DNA of 64,000 bases from assembly GCF_004803695.1 (NCBI RefSeq), contig NZ_CP039393.1, forward strand, positions 496,001 through 560,000, given 5' to 3'. The notes under the pieces were generated by a model. The model saw nothing but the letters and a program-made list of their open reading frames with translations. It was not told the origin of the DNA and searched no databases. The DNA is from Muribaculum gordoncarteri (GTDB lineage Bacteria; Bacteroidota; Bacteroidia; Bacteroidales; Muribaculaceae). Positions 15,902 to 24,453 of this stretch are shown here, one piece after another; positions within the stretch are counted from its first letter, which is position 1; every line of letters begins with the position of its first letter. Position numbers and translations under genes: made by a program.

Positions 15902-16885
15902 ATGCGAAACAAACAATATCTGCTTTCAGCCTTGTTCCCGGTCATGCTTATCTCGTGCTATCACGAGGTGGATCTTGACGAATACCGCGACAAGGACGGC
16001 GAGAATATCCTTACCATCAATTCTTTGGTATGTCCGGATTCTTCACTGCAGGTGTCGGCGACAAAGACCTATTTCTTTTCCGACATCCATAACGACAGGA
16101 CATACGTGAAAGACCTTAACATATTGGTTAAGGTAAACGAAGTTGGAAGAGGAATCATGGAATATGATAAAACAAGAAATCTATATATATCGGATATAAA
16201 AATACAGTCTGGTGACAGGGTTACTATCAGCACCGAATACTCAGAGACCTTCGTCTCCGCATCCGACATTATGCCGGATGCGGCCAGCATAGAAGGAGTC
16301 TCGGTAGAGCGGCAGGGTCCGGTAAGTATCTATACCAACTCAGACTTTATATTCACGTATGGCATTACGTTTACAGACCGTCCGGATGAAGACAATTATT
16401 ATTTTCTGCAATGGGACGCGGTGGAGCGAGGCAAGGACATCAGGATGGGAGAACGAGACTTTACCCATGAGCTTGTATTTCAGCAGCTTGCCAGCCAAAT
16501 CCATTCCACACTTCCAGGATGGGAGCCATATTCACCATACGGGCTTCCTTTTTCTGACAAAGGGATTGATGGTAAAGAACACACCATTGTAGTCAAGGAA
16601 ATAGTGCAGATGGTAAAAGGGTCTAATGAATGGAGAAAAACACAGATGAAGCGTGGATTCAGACTTTATGCAATCTCCAAGGCATATTATGACTATCTTG
16701 TAAGCGTTCTGATAAACCAGACGGGAGAAAAAGGGCTGCAGGGTGGTATGATTGACCTCGGCATTGCTGACCCGGTAAAGGTTTTCTCTAACATAGAGGG
16801 CGGAGTTGGCATATTGGGGTGCTATACTATGGCAGAAAGTGAGATTGATGTAATGAAGATTGTAGGACCATTTCCAACTGAATAA
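15902..16885 (+). CDS. DUF4249 lipoprotein, receptor partner
   Basis: The 327-residue lipoprotein (lipobox VMLISC) is followed by the DUF4249 pattern (LTINSLVCPDSSLQVSATKTYFF, then a beta-sandwich-like region and the segment DRPDEDNYYFLQWDA). DUF4249 genes almost always follow a TonB-dependent receptor in Bacteroidota and may act as its surface-exposed or periplasmic accessory. It begins three bases after the receptor stop. Confidence 0.85.
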   Translation: MRNKQYLLSALFPVMLISCYHEVDLDEYRDKDGENILTINSLVCPDSSLQVSATKTYFFSDIHNDRTYVKDLNILVKVNEVGRGIMEYDKTRNLYISDIKIQSGDRVTISTEYSETFVSASDIMPDAASIEGVSVERQGPVSIYTNSDFIFTYGITFTDRPDEDNYYFLQWDAVERGKDIRMGERDFTHELVFQQLASQIHSTLPGWEPYSPYGLPFSDKGIDGKEHTIVVKEIVQMVKGSNEWRKTQMKRGFRLYAISKAYYDYLVSVLINQTGEKGLQGGMIDLGIADPVKVFSNIEGGVGILGCYTMAESEIDVMKIVGPFPTE

Positions 16886-16891
16886 GATGAG

Positions 16892-18505
16892 ATGAACAAT
16901 ATGAAAAGACTTTTGCTTTTAGTAATTATATCAGTATATGCTGCAATATTGCCGGCTTACTCCCAGATTGACACCGACACATTAGAGAAGGCGGATACCT
17001 TATCTGTTATATCTTCGGGCAAACTCCGGTTTCAAGACTCACACACTGTCTCGGAGGTGGTTCCTCCAGACAGTATTGATGTTGCAAGGTATCGAAAGAA
17101 GCATTTCTGGCGCGCTGCCGGAGAGACTGTCGGTTTCAATATCGGTTTATGGGCGTTCGACCGTTATGTGCTTGACGGGCACTATGCCTATATATCATGG
17201 AGCACCATCAAAGAGAATTTCCGGCACGGCTTCGAGTGGGATGACGACCATCTGCATACCAATATGTTCGACCATCCCTATAATGGATCAATTTTCTTCA
17301 ATGCAGGGCGTTCCAACGGCTATAATTTCTGGCAGTCGGAACTGTTTGCCATAGGAGGCAGTGCCATGTGGGAGATGTTCATGGAGTGTGAATACCCCTC
17401 TACAAACGATATAATAGCCACCCCTGTGGGCGGTGCCGCTATCGGAGAGGTGCTTTACAGGGCTTCCGACCTTATCATCGACGACCGAGCATCGGGTGGG
17501 GAAAGATTTGGAAGGGAGCTTGCTGCATTCGTTGTTAACCCCATGAGGGGACTTACCCGTATATTTTCCGGTGATGCCTGGAAAAAGCGCAATACTCCCG
17601 GACGCAATTTCGGAATTCCCCCAATCAGTGTAGAGCTATCGTTAGGCGGACGATTGCTTACATTGTGGGATAATGACGAGGGTACCAAGGCAGGCGTTGC
17701 GGCGGAAGTAAATATAGAGTATGGCGACAAATTTGCTGAGACAACGAAAGCTCCATACGATTATTTTACTTTCTTGCTTGAAGTACAGGGAATAAAATCT
17801 CAGCCGCTTTTAAGTCGTGCAGAGATTGTCGGCAGACTTCTTTCAAAGGAGATTGTGGATAAAAAAGATTTAAACCTAAATGTTGGTCTATACCAGCATT
17901 TTGACTTTTTTGACTCTGACACAATCCGCGAAGAGAGAAACAGCTCGAAACTGTTTCCATGCGCCGTACCGTACAAGCTGGGTGCCCCAGCTTCGGTCGG
18001 AGGCGGCGTTATGTTCAGATACAAGCCATTGCCGATAATGAGAATTGACGGTTTTCTGCATCTAAACGGTATAGCTTTGGCGGGAATCCTTACCGACTTC
18101 TATCGTGACTATCACCGCAACTACAACTGGGGATCAGGATTCTCAATAAAGGCGGGAGCAAATCTTAATCTTTGGAATGACAGGCTGTCGTTAAGGCTTG
18201 CAAACCAGTTTTACAAGATTTATACATGGAATGGCTATGATTCTGATTTTGATTGGTCAACTACACCAGAAGGCAAGCCTGTCAATGTGCAAGGTGATTC
18301 CTCTAATTCTTCATTCAATCATTTTGAGGCATCATTTAGCTATGACATTTGGAAAAGGTTGTATTTCACGGCAGGATTCGATATGTATATCAGAAATACC
18401 AATTATGATGGATTGACCATAAGAGATGGGGGAACATCAACCATAAGTCCTCATATAGAGAGCAAGCAGCTTGGGTTTCACTTGATGCTGACATACAAGT
18501 TTTGA
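16892..18505 (+). CDS. DUF3943 outer-membrane-associated protein
   Basis: The 537-residue protein has a signal peptide (ending PAYSQ). The conserved DUF3943 core runs from GETVGFNIGLWAFDRYV through FRHGFEWDDDHLHTNMFDHPYNGSIFFNAGRSNGY to GGAAIGEVLYRASD. The C-terminal half is rich in alternating beta strands and ends LMLTYKF, as in barrels. The family is widespread in Bacteroidota and its role is unknown. It is the last gene of the receptor operon. ATGs at 16892 and 16901 are both plausible starts. Confidence 0.82.
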   Translation: MNNMKRLLLLVIISVYAAILPAYSQIDTDTLEKADTLSVISSGKLRFQDSHTVSEVVPPDSIDVARYRKKHFWRAAGETVGFNIGLWAFDRYVLDGHYAYISWSTIKENFRHGFEWDDDHLHTNMFDHPYNGSIFFNAGRSNGYNFWQSELFAIGGSAMWEMFMECEYPSTNDIIATPVGGAAIGEVLYRASDLIIDDRASGGERFGRELAAFVVNPMRGLTRIFSGDAWKKRNTPGRNFGIPPISVELSLGGRLLTLWDNDEGTKAGVAAEVNIEYGDKFAETTKAPYDYFTFLLEVQGIKSQPLLSRAEIVGRLLSKEIVDKKDLNLNVGLYQHFDFFDSDTIREERNSSKLFPCAVPYKLGAPASVGGGVMFRYKPLPIMRIDGFLHLNGIALAGILTDFYRDYHRNYNWGSGFSIKAGANLNLWNDRLSLRLANQFYKIYTWNGYDSDFDWSTTPEGKPVNVQGDSSNSSFNHFEASFSYDIWKRLYFTAGFDMYIRNTNYDGLTIRDGGTSTISPHIESKQLGFHLMLTYKF

Positions 18506-18749
18506 GTCCATATATAATATAGGTATTCACAAACCTATTATCTTGTTTTACTAAATTGGTCAGCAATGAATGTTATTCACTAATTAAAATAGTCTCCCTC
18601 GTTTTTCAGATACAGAAATCTGTCAATTAGTAGCAGTCTTCCCCGACATCCTGATTATATGTAATATCCTATGGGGCTTATTTGATAAACAATTTTCCAA
18701 ATCAGTCTGGCTGACAGGTTTCCAAAACCGGCGGCTTTTGGTCGGGTAC
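18506..18749. other. Intergenic region between cargo and parB
   Basis: AT-rich sequence between convergent transcription units. A weak TAGGT/ACCTA hairpin with a TTGTTTT tail at about 18519-18546 may terminate the receptor operon. I see no gene. Confidence 0.35.
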
Positions 18750-18793
18750 GAGCAAAAGCCACCCCGCACCATTCGGTTTGGGGTGGCTTGCTC
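18750..18793 (-). terminator. Terminator of parB
   Basis: AGCCACCCC (18757-18765) pairs with GGGGTGGCT (18780-18788), extended by GAGCAA/TTGCTC outside with a two-base bulge. It lies just past the stop of the minus-strand parB gene. Confidence 0.65.
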
Positions 18794-18810
18794 AAACATT
18801 TGCCTATCGC

Positions 18811-20691
18811 TTAGGCGGCAGCTTCTTCGGTGTCGTTGTCAGTTCCCTGCGGTGCGTCCTCGGCAGGGTCGGGTTGAATGACCTCGGCTTCTTCGGTGGT
18901 TTCTTCGGTGGTTTCTTCGGGTGCTTTATCGGCAGGTTCAGCCGCAATTTCCTCGGCAGGGTCGGTCACGGCTTCCTCCGGCTCGTCGGCTTCGGGCGTT
19001 TCGGCAGTTTCGGGAGCCTCGGGTTCAGCCTCCGGCAAGTCGGTAGGTCTGAGTTGCGCTATGCGCTCTTCAAGGCGTTTGTGACGCTTCTCGTATATCT
19101 CGTTGTATTGGCTCTCGATTGCCGCGAACTCGTCCGGCATGTGCTTCTTGGCGAAAGCGAAAAGGAGGCCGGATATTGCGTTGGTGCGGTATGCGCCTTG
19201 GAAATTGGCGATAAGGAAATCCCTGCGGATAATCGCCTTGGTCTTGGCGTTGAGTTTGGCGATGATTGCCATTTTCTCCATGTCGTCGAGAGCCTTGTAT
19301 GGGTCACGGTCGGTCAGACCCACGGCCTCGTAATGCTCCCTGCGAAGCGATGAGAGCAGGAAGAAATATATCATCTTGTCTTCCTCGTTGGAGAATTTCG
19401 CCTCGGTGATGTCAACCTTTTTGATTTGCTCCTTTGTGTCGGCGATTGTATGCTCAACGGCTATCTCCTTGTTACGCATATCCTTTGCCTTCAAGTCGGC
19501 TATTATCGCGGTGGAGGCACTGCCGTCCTCGCGCTGTTTTACGGGCACAGCCTTGTAGCCGAGGGTCACGTCATTGCGCCCAACCCATATATAGAGGGTT
19601 ATTTCTCCTGCCTCGCTCTTTGAGAGCAGTTCGGCACGTTCAGTGTAATACTCCTGCATTTCCTCTTGATAGTCCTGCACCATATCCGCGTATTCCTCGT
19701 CGGTATCATCTTCCTCCCTCTGCGGTGCGTCGGGTTCGGTCGGGAAGCGTTTGGGATAATCGCTTACGGTCTCTATCTCGTAGCCCATTTCGGCAAGGCG
19801 CGAGGCAACCGCCTCGTTGGTGTCGTATTGGTATTGGCAGAGGTTGGCTTCGGGGTATTCGGCAAGCATGGATACTGCCTTTTCGGCGAGGTATGCGGTG
19901 TGCTTCTCTTTGAGGCATGAGGATTTTGCGCATTTTCCCTCGTAGCCCTCTTCCACGAAAAGGAGCAGATTGCAGGTGTTGTGGGGGCATGAGGCACACG
20001 CTGATTTGTCGAAGCTGTAACGGCAAAGCTCGGTTGTGAAGTCGCGCTCTATCATCTGCGCCACCTTAGAGGCGTTCATGCCACGCCAACTATTGTACGG
20101 CAGACCGTCTTTGAGGTGCTTTTCGTAAACCTCACGCTGGATGTCCTCGCCGTAACGGCATATCTCGGAGGCCACGCTGACGGTGATGTCGTCCGTGTCA
20201 AGCAATGAGGCTATTTCGGGTATGAGGGTCGTAAGTTTCATTCGGGTGCGGATATAGGCCACGCTCTTGCCTACCTGCACGGCGAGTGACTGCGCGTCGT
20301 AGCGTCCGCTCTCTATGAGGCGACGGAAAGCCGAGGCTTCCTCCATAGGGGCGATGTCCTGCCGTTGCAGATTCTCGGTAATCGCCATTTCCTCCGCCTC
20401 CTTGTCGGAAAGGTTGTCATATATCTCTGCCGGGATTCCCGTCTGCTCGGCTATGAGCGAGGCGCGGTAACGCCTTTCGCCGAACACTATCTCGTATCGG
20501 TCGGTGCCGGGTATGGGGCGCAACCCTACAGGCTGTATCACCCCGTGCTGACGGATAGAATCGGCAAGTTCGGTAAGAGCCTGCTCGTCGAAACTCTTTC
20601 GGGGGTTGAAGCCACTCGGCTGAATGAGCGAGAGGGCGATTGTGGTCACGTTTACTGCGTTGTTGGCGTTGGTATGGTTTGCTGCTTCCAT
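18811..20691 (-). CDS. ParB/Spo0J-family DNA-binding protein with acidic tail
   Basis: This 626-residue protein starts at the ATG at 20691 (MEAANHTNANN); the frame is open upstream only through the leader. The ParB N-terminal nuclease-like domain is clear (NPRKSF, then GERRYRAS and ENLQRQDIAPMEEASAFRRL), followed by the HTH region (VQVGKSVAYIRTRMKL). A cysteine cluster (CASCPHNTCN, then CAKSSC) suggests a zinc site. The last 90 residues are a Glu/Pro/Thr-rich low-complexity tail. No parA is adjacent; the ICE ParA-like gene is 41 kb away. It could act in partition or as a regulator. Related proteins are common on Bacteroidetes ICEs. Confidence 0.88.
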   Translation of the reverse strand: MEAANHTNANNAVNVTTIALSLIQPSGFNPRKSFDEQALTELADSIRQHGVIQPVGLRPIPGTDRYEIVFGERRYRASLIAEQTGIPAEIYDNLSDKEAEEMAITENLQRQDIAPMEEASAFRRLIESGRYDAQSLAVQVGKSVAYIRTRMKLTTLIPEIASLLDTDDITVSVASEICRYGEDIQREVYEKHLKDGLPYNSWRGMNASKVAQMIERDFTTELCRYSFDKSACASCPHNTCNLLLFVEEGYEGKCAKSSCLKEKHTAYLAEKAVSMLAEYPEANLCQYQYDTNEAVASRLAEMGYEIETVSDYPKRFPTEPDAPQREEDDTDEEYADMVQDYQEEMQEYYTERAELLSKSEAGEITLYIWVGRNDVTLGYKAVPVKQREDGSASTAIIADLKAKDMRNKEIAVEHTIADTKEQIKKVDITEAKFSNEEDKMIYFFLLSSLRREHYEAVGLTDRDPYKALDDMEKMAIIAKLNAKTKAIIRRDFLIANFQGAYRTNAISGLLFAFAKKHMPDEFAAIESQYNEIYEKRHKRLEERIAQLRPTDLPEAEPEAPETAETPEADEPEEAVTDPAEEIAAEPADKAPEETTEETTEEAEVIQPDPAEDAPQGTDNDTEEAAA

Positions 20692-21000
20692 AATTAAAAG
20701 GGTTTTAGATGTTTGAGAAATGTTTGTTTTTTCCCTTTTGTCTGAAGCCTTGCGGCTTCTCGCGTCCGGGTGATTTTTTCGATACAATCAGGACGGAGGG
20801 CACAGGGGGCGCAAGGCAAGCGTGGCAAGCGAAAAAATACGGAATACCCGATTTGGCACAAATCGCGGAAGGCTGCCGGATTTTTTCACGCAGGCAAGCC
20901 GAAGGCGGTCGCTTGCCGCCGTCACCGCCAGCCGTAACTTTGTAACGAAAAATACACGGGCGCGAGAGCCACGGGCCGACAGAAGAGAGAATCCCCATGC
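20692..21000 (-). promoter_or_regulatory. Structured GC-rich leader C before parB
   Basis: This is the third and most diverged copy of the leader family. It shares TTTTTTCCCTTTTG, GAAGCCTTGCGGCTTC, GGAATACCCGATTTGG, CACGGGCGCGAGAGCC and CGTAACTTTGTAAC followed by AAAAA with the leaders at 9560 and 11312. It ends at the parB start codon. Frames inside it are not credible genes. The rest of the gap to 21115 holds nothing I can name. Confidence 0.55.
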
Positions 21001-21115
21001 TCGCGCACAGAGATTCCCGGATAGCAAAGAAATTGTCCTATTATTTGGAATGGCAGTAAAATGGAAGCCGCAATAATGAGTGGATAATGAATGTCCCTGC
21101 CAGAACATCCTGATG

Positions 21116-21307
21116 CTAATCTTGTCTTTTGCCGGAGGCTGCAGCCGCCAGTGACAGTTTGCGGAACCGCTTTAGCAGCGGCTCCAGCTCCAGGGAGGCG
21201 CGACGGGCGCGAAGCCCCGCCGCCTTGTTACCCTTGTCAAGCTGCGACGAGGCGTCCTTCATAAACGAGGTGGTGAGAGTTTCGATTTGATTAAGAAGAT
21301 CCTTCAT
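21116..21307 (-). CDS. Histone H1-like (Hc1 family) DNA-binding protein
   Basis: The 63-residue basic protein closely follows the Bacteroidetes Hc1-like pattern: MKDLLNQIETLTTSFMKDASSQLDKGNKAAGLRARRASLELEPLLKRFRKLSL. Such proteins bind and compact DNA. An ICE copy might coat the element or modulate host nucleoid structure. It lies between parB and the topoisomerase-like zinc protein, in a cluster of DNA-handling genes. Confidence 0.85.
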   Translation of the reverse strand: MKDLLNQIETLTTSFMKDASSQLDKGNKAAGLRARRASLELEPLLKRFRKLSLAAAASGKRQD

Positions 21308-21371
21308 AAGCGTTAGTTGTTTTGGAGTTGATATAATCGTGTTTACGGGTTGGTTGAATGATGAATATTGT

Positions 21372-21911
21372 TTACAGCAACGGTATCTCGAAAGAGCTTA
21401 CCACGCACTGCGCGTCGCGGTCGGTGATAAACCAGTATTCCGAGCGGTAGGGAGTGCCGCTTTCCGATACGGCCTCGTACTCTATCTTGACCTTCCAGCC
21501 GCTGAACGGCTTTCGGGGAGCGTCCGGGCCTTCCAACGACATAAGGGAGCGCATGGCCGACATAGAGGACATCTGCCTCTCGACAAGCTCCCGGAGGGCG
21601 GGATTGTCAAAGTCCATGCTGCCGAGGTTGTCGGTCTGCGACATCACCCTCTCGTTTACCTTCATCATAGACACGGCTATCGCCATCTTTTCCTCGTCGT
21701 CGATGTAGCAGCGTCCGAAAACGCTGTCCGGATCGCTGACGGCAATCACCTTCACCGATTCAGGATTGTCAACCGAGGCATGGAGGGCGGTCTGCGCCAC
21801 TCTTACGGCCCGCTTCTGCGGCTTCTCGCGCCAGCACACGGCCATCGCTATAATCCCCCAGACCAACGCGCCGGAGGCGAGCATTATTGCGAGTTTCGTT
21901 CCCGGCCTCAT
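21372..21911 (-). CDS. Membrane-anchored hypothetical protein
   Basis: The protein is 179 residues from the ATG at 21911, which overlaps the stop of the previous gene by four bases. A longer frame to 22163 is Arg-rich shadow sequence. One N-terminal membrane helix (LAIMLASGALVWGIIAMAVCW) anchors a soluble domain that ends in beta strands (GWKVKIEYEAVSESGTPYRSEYWFI). Family unknown; it is co-transcribed with the zinc-ribbon gene. Confidence 0.7.
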   Translation of the reverse strand: MRPGTKLAIMLASGALVWGIIAMAVCWREKPQKRAVRVAQTALHASVDNPESVKVIAVSDPDSVFGRCYIDDEEKMAIAVSMMKVNERVMSQTDNLGSMDFDNPALRELVERQMSSMSAMRSLMSLEGPDAPRKPFSGWKVKIEYEAVSESGTPYRSEYWFITDRDAQCVVSSFEIPLL

Positions 21912-22453
21912 ACCTTGATAACCTTTGTCTTGTCGGGTGATAGGCCGAGCTTGCGGCGGTATATCGCGCCGTTCTCGCCATACATCTCTATCTCGCGTGA
22001 TGTAACGCCGTCGGCGCATATCTCGCGCACGTCGTCGAGCGTCATCAGGTGGCCGCCTATGTTGCGCCATATCACGAAATCGCAGGGATTCCCCTCCTGA
22101 CGGTAGTTGGAGCAGTTGAACGCCTTTGCTCCGACACGGATCTCTCCGCCGCACCGGGGGCAACGCGCCACAATAGACTCCATTGATATAACCCCGTCGT
22201 CACCCATGACAAGCACCGTTGGAAAAGCCTTCCACTCCTTGGTGGCGAAGCCGTCGAGCAATATGCTCCGCTTCTCAAGCAGTTTCGCAATCTCGTCATC
22301 GGACATCTTGCGGTTGCCGATCACACCGTTGATGAAGAGGCCGCACTTGCCGTCCTCCCCGGTATTGTTCTCGCAGCGGTAGCCCTTGCAGGTCTTTACC
22401 ACGTTGCCGCCGCACACCGGGCAGCGGCCGATAATCTTTGTTTCGTTATCCAT
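21908..22453 (-). CDS. Topoisomerase-type zinc-ribbon protein
   Basis: The 181-residue protein contains two copies of a cysteine module like the C-terminal repeats of bacterial topoisomerase I/III: CPVCGGNVVKTCKGYRCENN...CGLFI and CPRCGGEIRVGAKAFNCSN...CDFVIW. It has no catalytic topoisomerase domain, so it is a stand-alone DNA-binding module. It may assist a topoisomerase or relaxase in handling single strands. It is coupled to the downstream gene at 21911. Confidence 0.75.
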   Translation of the reverse strand: MDNETKIIGRCPVCGGNVVKTCKGYRCENNTGEDGKCGLFINGVIGNRKMSDDEIAKLLEKRSILLDGFATKEWKAFPTVLVMGDDGVISMESIVARCPRCGGEIRVGAKAFNCSNYRQEGNPCDFVIWRNIGGHLMTLDDVREICADGVTSREIEMYGENGAIYRRKLGLSPDKTKVIKV

Positions 22454-22495
22454 ATTGAAATGTAAAAAATTTGATTGTCTTCAACTGTATTCTCG

Positions 22496-23251
22496 TTATC
22501 TGTATTTGATGGTGTTCCACTCCCACACAAGATTTTCGGCGATAGCCTTTCCCGACATCACCGAGGCCCAGCCGTCCGGGTCGAGAGAAAACCAAAGGTC
22601 GTTCCATGAGAGCGTGCGCACCTGCCATGCCAGCAGCCACAGGTCGGTGTTTATCGTTTCGAGGCGCGTAACGACCTCGTTGGCGATATAGTACCGCTCG
22701 GCGGAGTTGAGCAGGTTGACCTTGTGTTTTTCCTTGCTGTCGTCGGCTCCGGTCACAGTGTAGCTCCCGGAGGTCACAAGCTGTTTCATAAAGGGATATA
22801 GAGCAGCCATCTGGGTCGCCGCGTCGGTCAGCTCGTCCGACACCAGCAGGGCTATCGCCGTGCCTTTGAGGTGTCCCGGCACCGATTTTCTCAGCAGGTC
22901 GCAGTTTTTGGGGATCTCCGTCAGCACCAGTTCGCCCGCGCGCTTTATCTGATAAAGGTTCTGCATCGCGCCCTGGGCGTTGGAAAGATACTCCAGCATC
23001 TTGTTTTCCACGGAGTGAACCCGGTCGAGGGCCACTGTCACGGCTGCCTCGGCAGCTATTATCCGCTCCTGGGTGGTCTTGCGCTTCTTGTGTATGCTTT
23101 TCAGCTCGGCGGTCTGCGCTATCACCGCCGCCGTGAGCGTAGGGTCGGTCTGCTGCGCCGTTATCTGCGCTCCCGGAACCGACAGGAGGGAGAAAGCGAG
23201 CAACGCCGGAATCCCGACCTTATATGGCTGTAATATTGTCGTTATCTTCAT
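22496..23251 (-). CDS. TrbJ/TraI-like secreted coiled-coil protein
   Basis: The 251-residue protein has a signal peptide, a long helical middle (about residues 40-110), and a C-terminus SLDPDGWASVMSGKAIAENLVWEWNTIKYR. This ending matches the one in the transfer-operon protein at 55859 (AIDPEGWANMKVMQNQVGMLILNWNGLNIIKQ). Both resemble TrbJ-like periplasmic components of conjugative machines. It is separated from the main transfer operon and sits with the primase and ArdC genes, so it is a diverged second copy. Confidence 0.65.
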   Translation of the reverse strand: MKITTILQPYKVGIPALLAFSLLSVPGAQITAQQTDPTLTAAVIAQTAELKSIHKKRKTTQERIIAAEAAVTVALDRVHSVENKMLEYLSNAQGAMQNLYQIKRAGELVLTEIPKNCDLLRKSVPGHLKGTAIALLVSDELTDAATQMAALYPFMKQLVTSGSYTVTGADDSKEKHKVNLLNSAERYYIANEVVTRLETINTDLWLLAWQVRTLSWNDLWFSLDPDGWASVMSGKAIAENLVWEWNTIKYR

Positions 23252-23258
23252 CGGTCAG

Positions 23259-24449
23259 TCACATTTTAATGCCGGAATTGCGTCTTTCGGCAAGGTTATC
23301 GTCACGTTCATGCTTGGTAGGCATTATCTTAGGCTCGGTGCGTCTGCCTAAAAGACAGTCGTTCCAGTCCTTGAAATCCTTTGGAGGCTGCCACTGCCCC
23401 ATACGGTAGCGCACCGGGATATGGGTGCCCACCTGCGTGTATATGGAGCGTTCAGGTGACACATCGAAGTTCTTTCCTTTCGCCTCCACCATAAGCCCGG
23501 AGTCGGTCTTGGTGATTTTCAGCGGAATATCCTCCACCAGTGCCATGAGGCGCAGGCCGTTGACACGCCCGGCAAGGTCGTTGTCGAAGCAGTCATACGC
23601 CCGTGCGTTGGGAAAACGCTCCATCACCCCCTGCACCTGACGGTCGGAGAAAGTGCCGCCGAGCGACACAAGGGCGATGTCCTCGCCCAGCCGTGTGCGG
23701 TTCATCTGAAAGAAGGCCATAGCGTCGAAGGCCGATTCACAGAAGAACACATGGCGCACAAGCCCGTTCCTGCCGTGCGAGAGGTCGGCCACCCATTCGG
23801 CGGTGGAAGAGTCGGTGCCAGCCGCCTTGGACTTGTAGCCGCCCATACCCCGGATTTCATAGCCCCTTATCTTGTCGCTGTCGGCGGCAGTATAGGGAAA
23901 GCCGATATTGAAGCCGTTGAAATTCTCGTTGCGGCGGTCTGAAACGAGGTAGATAAAGGGAGAAAGTGCCTTAACCGTATCAGCCGAGAGGCCGCGCTGC
24001 GAGAAGAGGCATGGAATCCGGTCGGGGTCTATCGGACGGACGCTGTAACGCTTCGAGTCGAACACCTGCGGTGCCGACGCGGCCCTCACATAGTCGCGCT
24101 CCCTGCCGTAGTCAGGTTCAGGCATATTGGCGAACTGCGCCATAACCTTGGCTATGCGCTGCCACTCATTCTGCCCGGAGGCGTTGAATGAGTTGAGATT
24201 CTCGCGTATGAAGCTCACCACGTCACCCTTGGAGCCGTCGCGCCGGAAGAATGTCTGCGAAGCCTTGTCACGGCGGTTGCTTACAATTATCGTATCGCGT
24301 TTATCCTTGCCCTCGCCCAGCACAAGCTCTATGTAGCGTCCGACCCCGGCCTTGCGGTCGAGGCGGTAGCCCAGCGAATAGGCCACGTCATCGATGCCGA
24401 CACGCGCCTTCAACGCCTTGAAATCTATTCTGTAGTCACCCGGTGCCAT
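23259..24449 (-). CDS. TOPRIM-domain primase-like protein
   Basis: The 396-residue protein has an N-terminal region like DUF3991 (DVAYSLGYRLDRKAGVGRYIEL, then GDVVSFIRENL) and a TOPRIM domain (FFCESAFDAMAF, near residue 237, and the acidic pair in YDCFDNDLAGR). Such proteins probably prime the complementary strand during conjugative transfer, like TraP of CTnDOT. It overlaps nothing and lies 4 bases after the ArdC-like gene. Confidence 0.82.
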   Translation of the reverse strand: MAPGDYRIDFKALKARVGIDDVAYSLGYRLDRKAGVGRYIELVLGEGKDKRDTIIVSNRRDKASQTFFRRDGSKGDVVSFIRENLNSFNASGQNEWQRIAKVMAQFANMPEPDYGRERDYVRAASAPQVFDSKRYSVRPIDPDRIPCLFSQRGLSADTVKALSPFIYLVSDRRNENFNGFNIGFPYTAADSDKIRGYEIRGMGGYKSKAAGTDSSTAEWVADLSHGRNGLVRHVFFCESAFDAMAFFQMNRTRLGEDIALVSLGGTFSDRQVQGVMERFPNARAYDCFDNDLAGRVNGLRLMALVEDIPLKITKTDSGLMVEAKGKNFDVSPERSIYTQVGTHIPVRYRMGQWQPPKDFKDWNDCLLGRRTEPKIMPTKHERDDNLAERRNSGIKM

Positions 24450-24453
24450 AGGA

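Noticed and set aside
18778-19353. Plus-strand Gly/Phe-rich frame
   Set aside because: It is antisense to the repetitive acidic tail of parB; the pattern is an artefact of that repeat.
21372-22163. Longer start of the membrane protein gene
   Set aside because: The extension is Arg-rich shadow of the zinc-ribbon gene; the ATG at 21911 gives a clean membrane helix and ATGA coupling.
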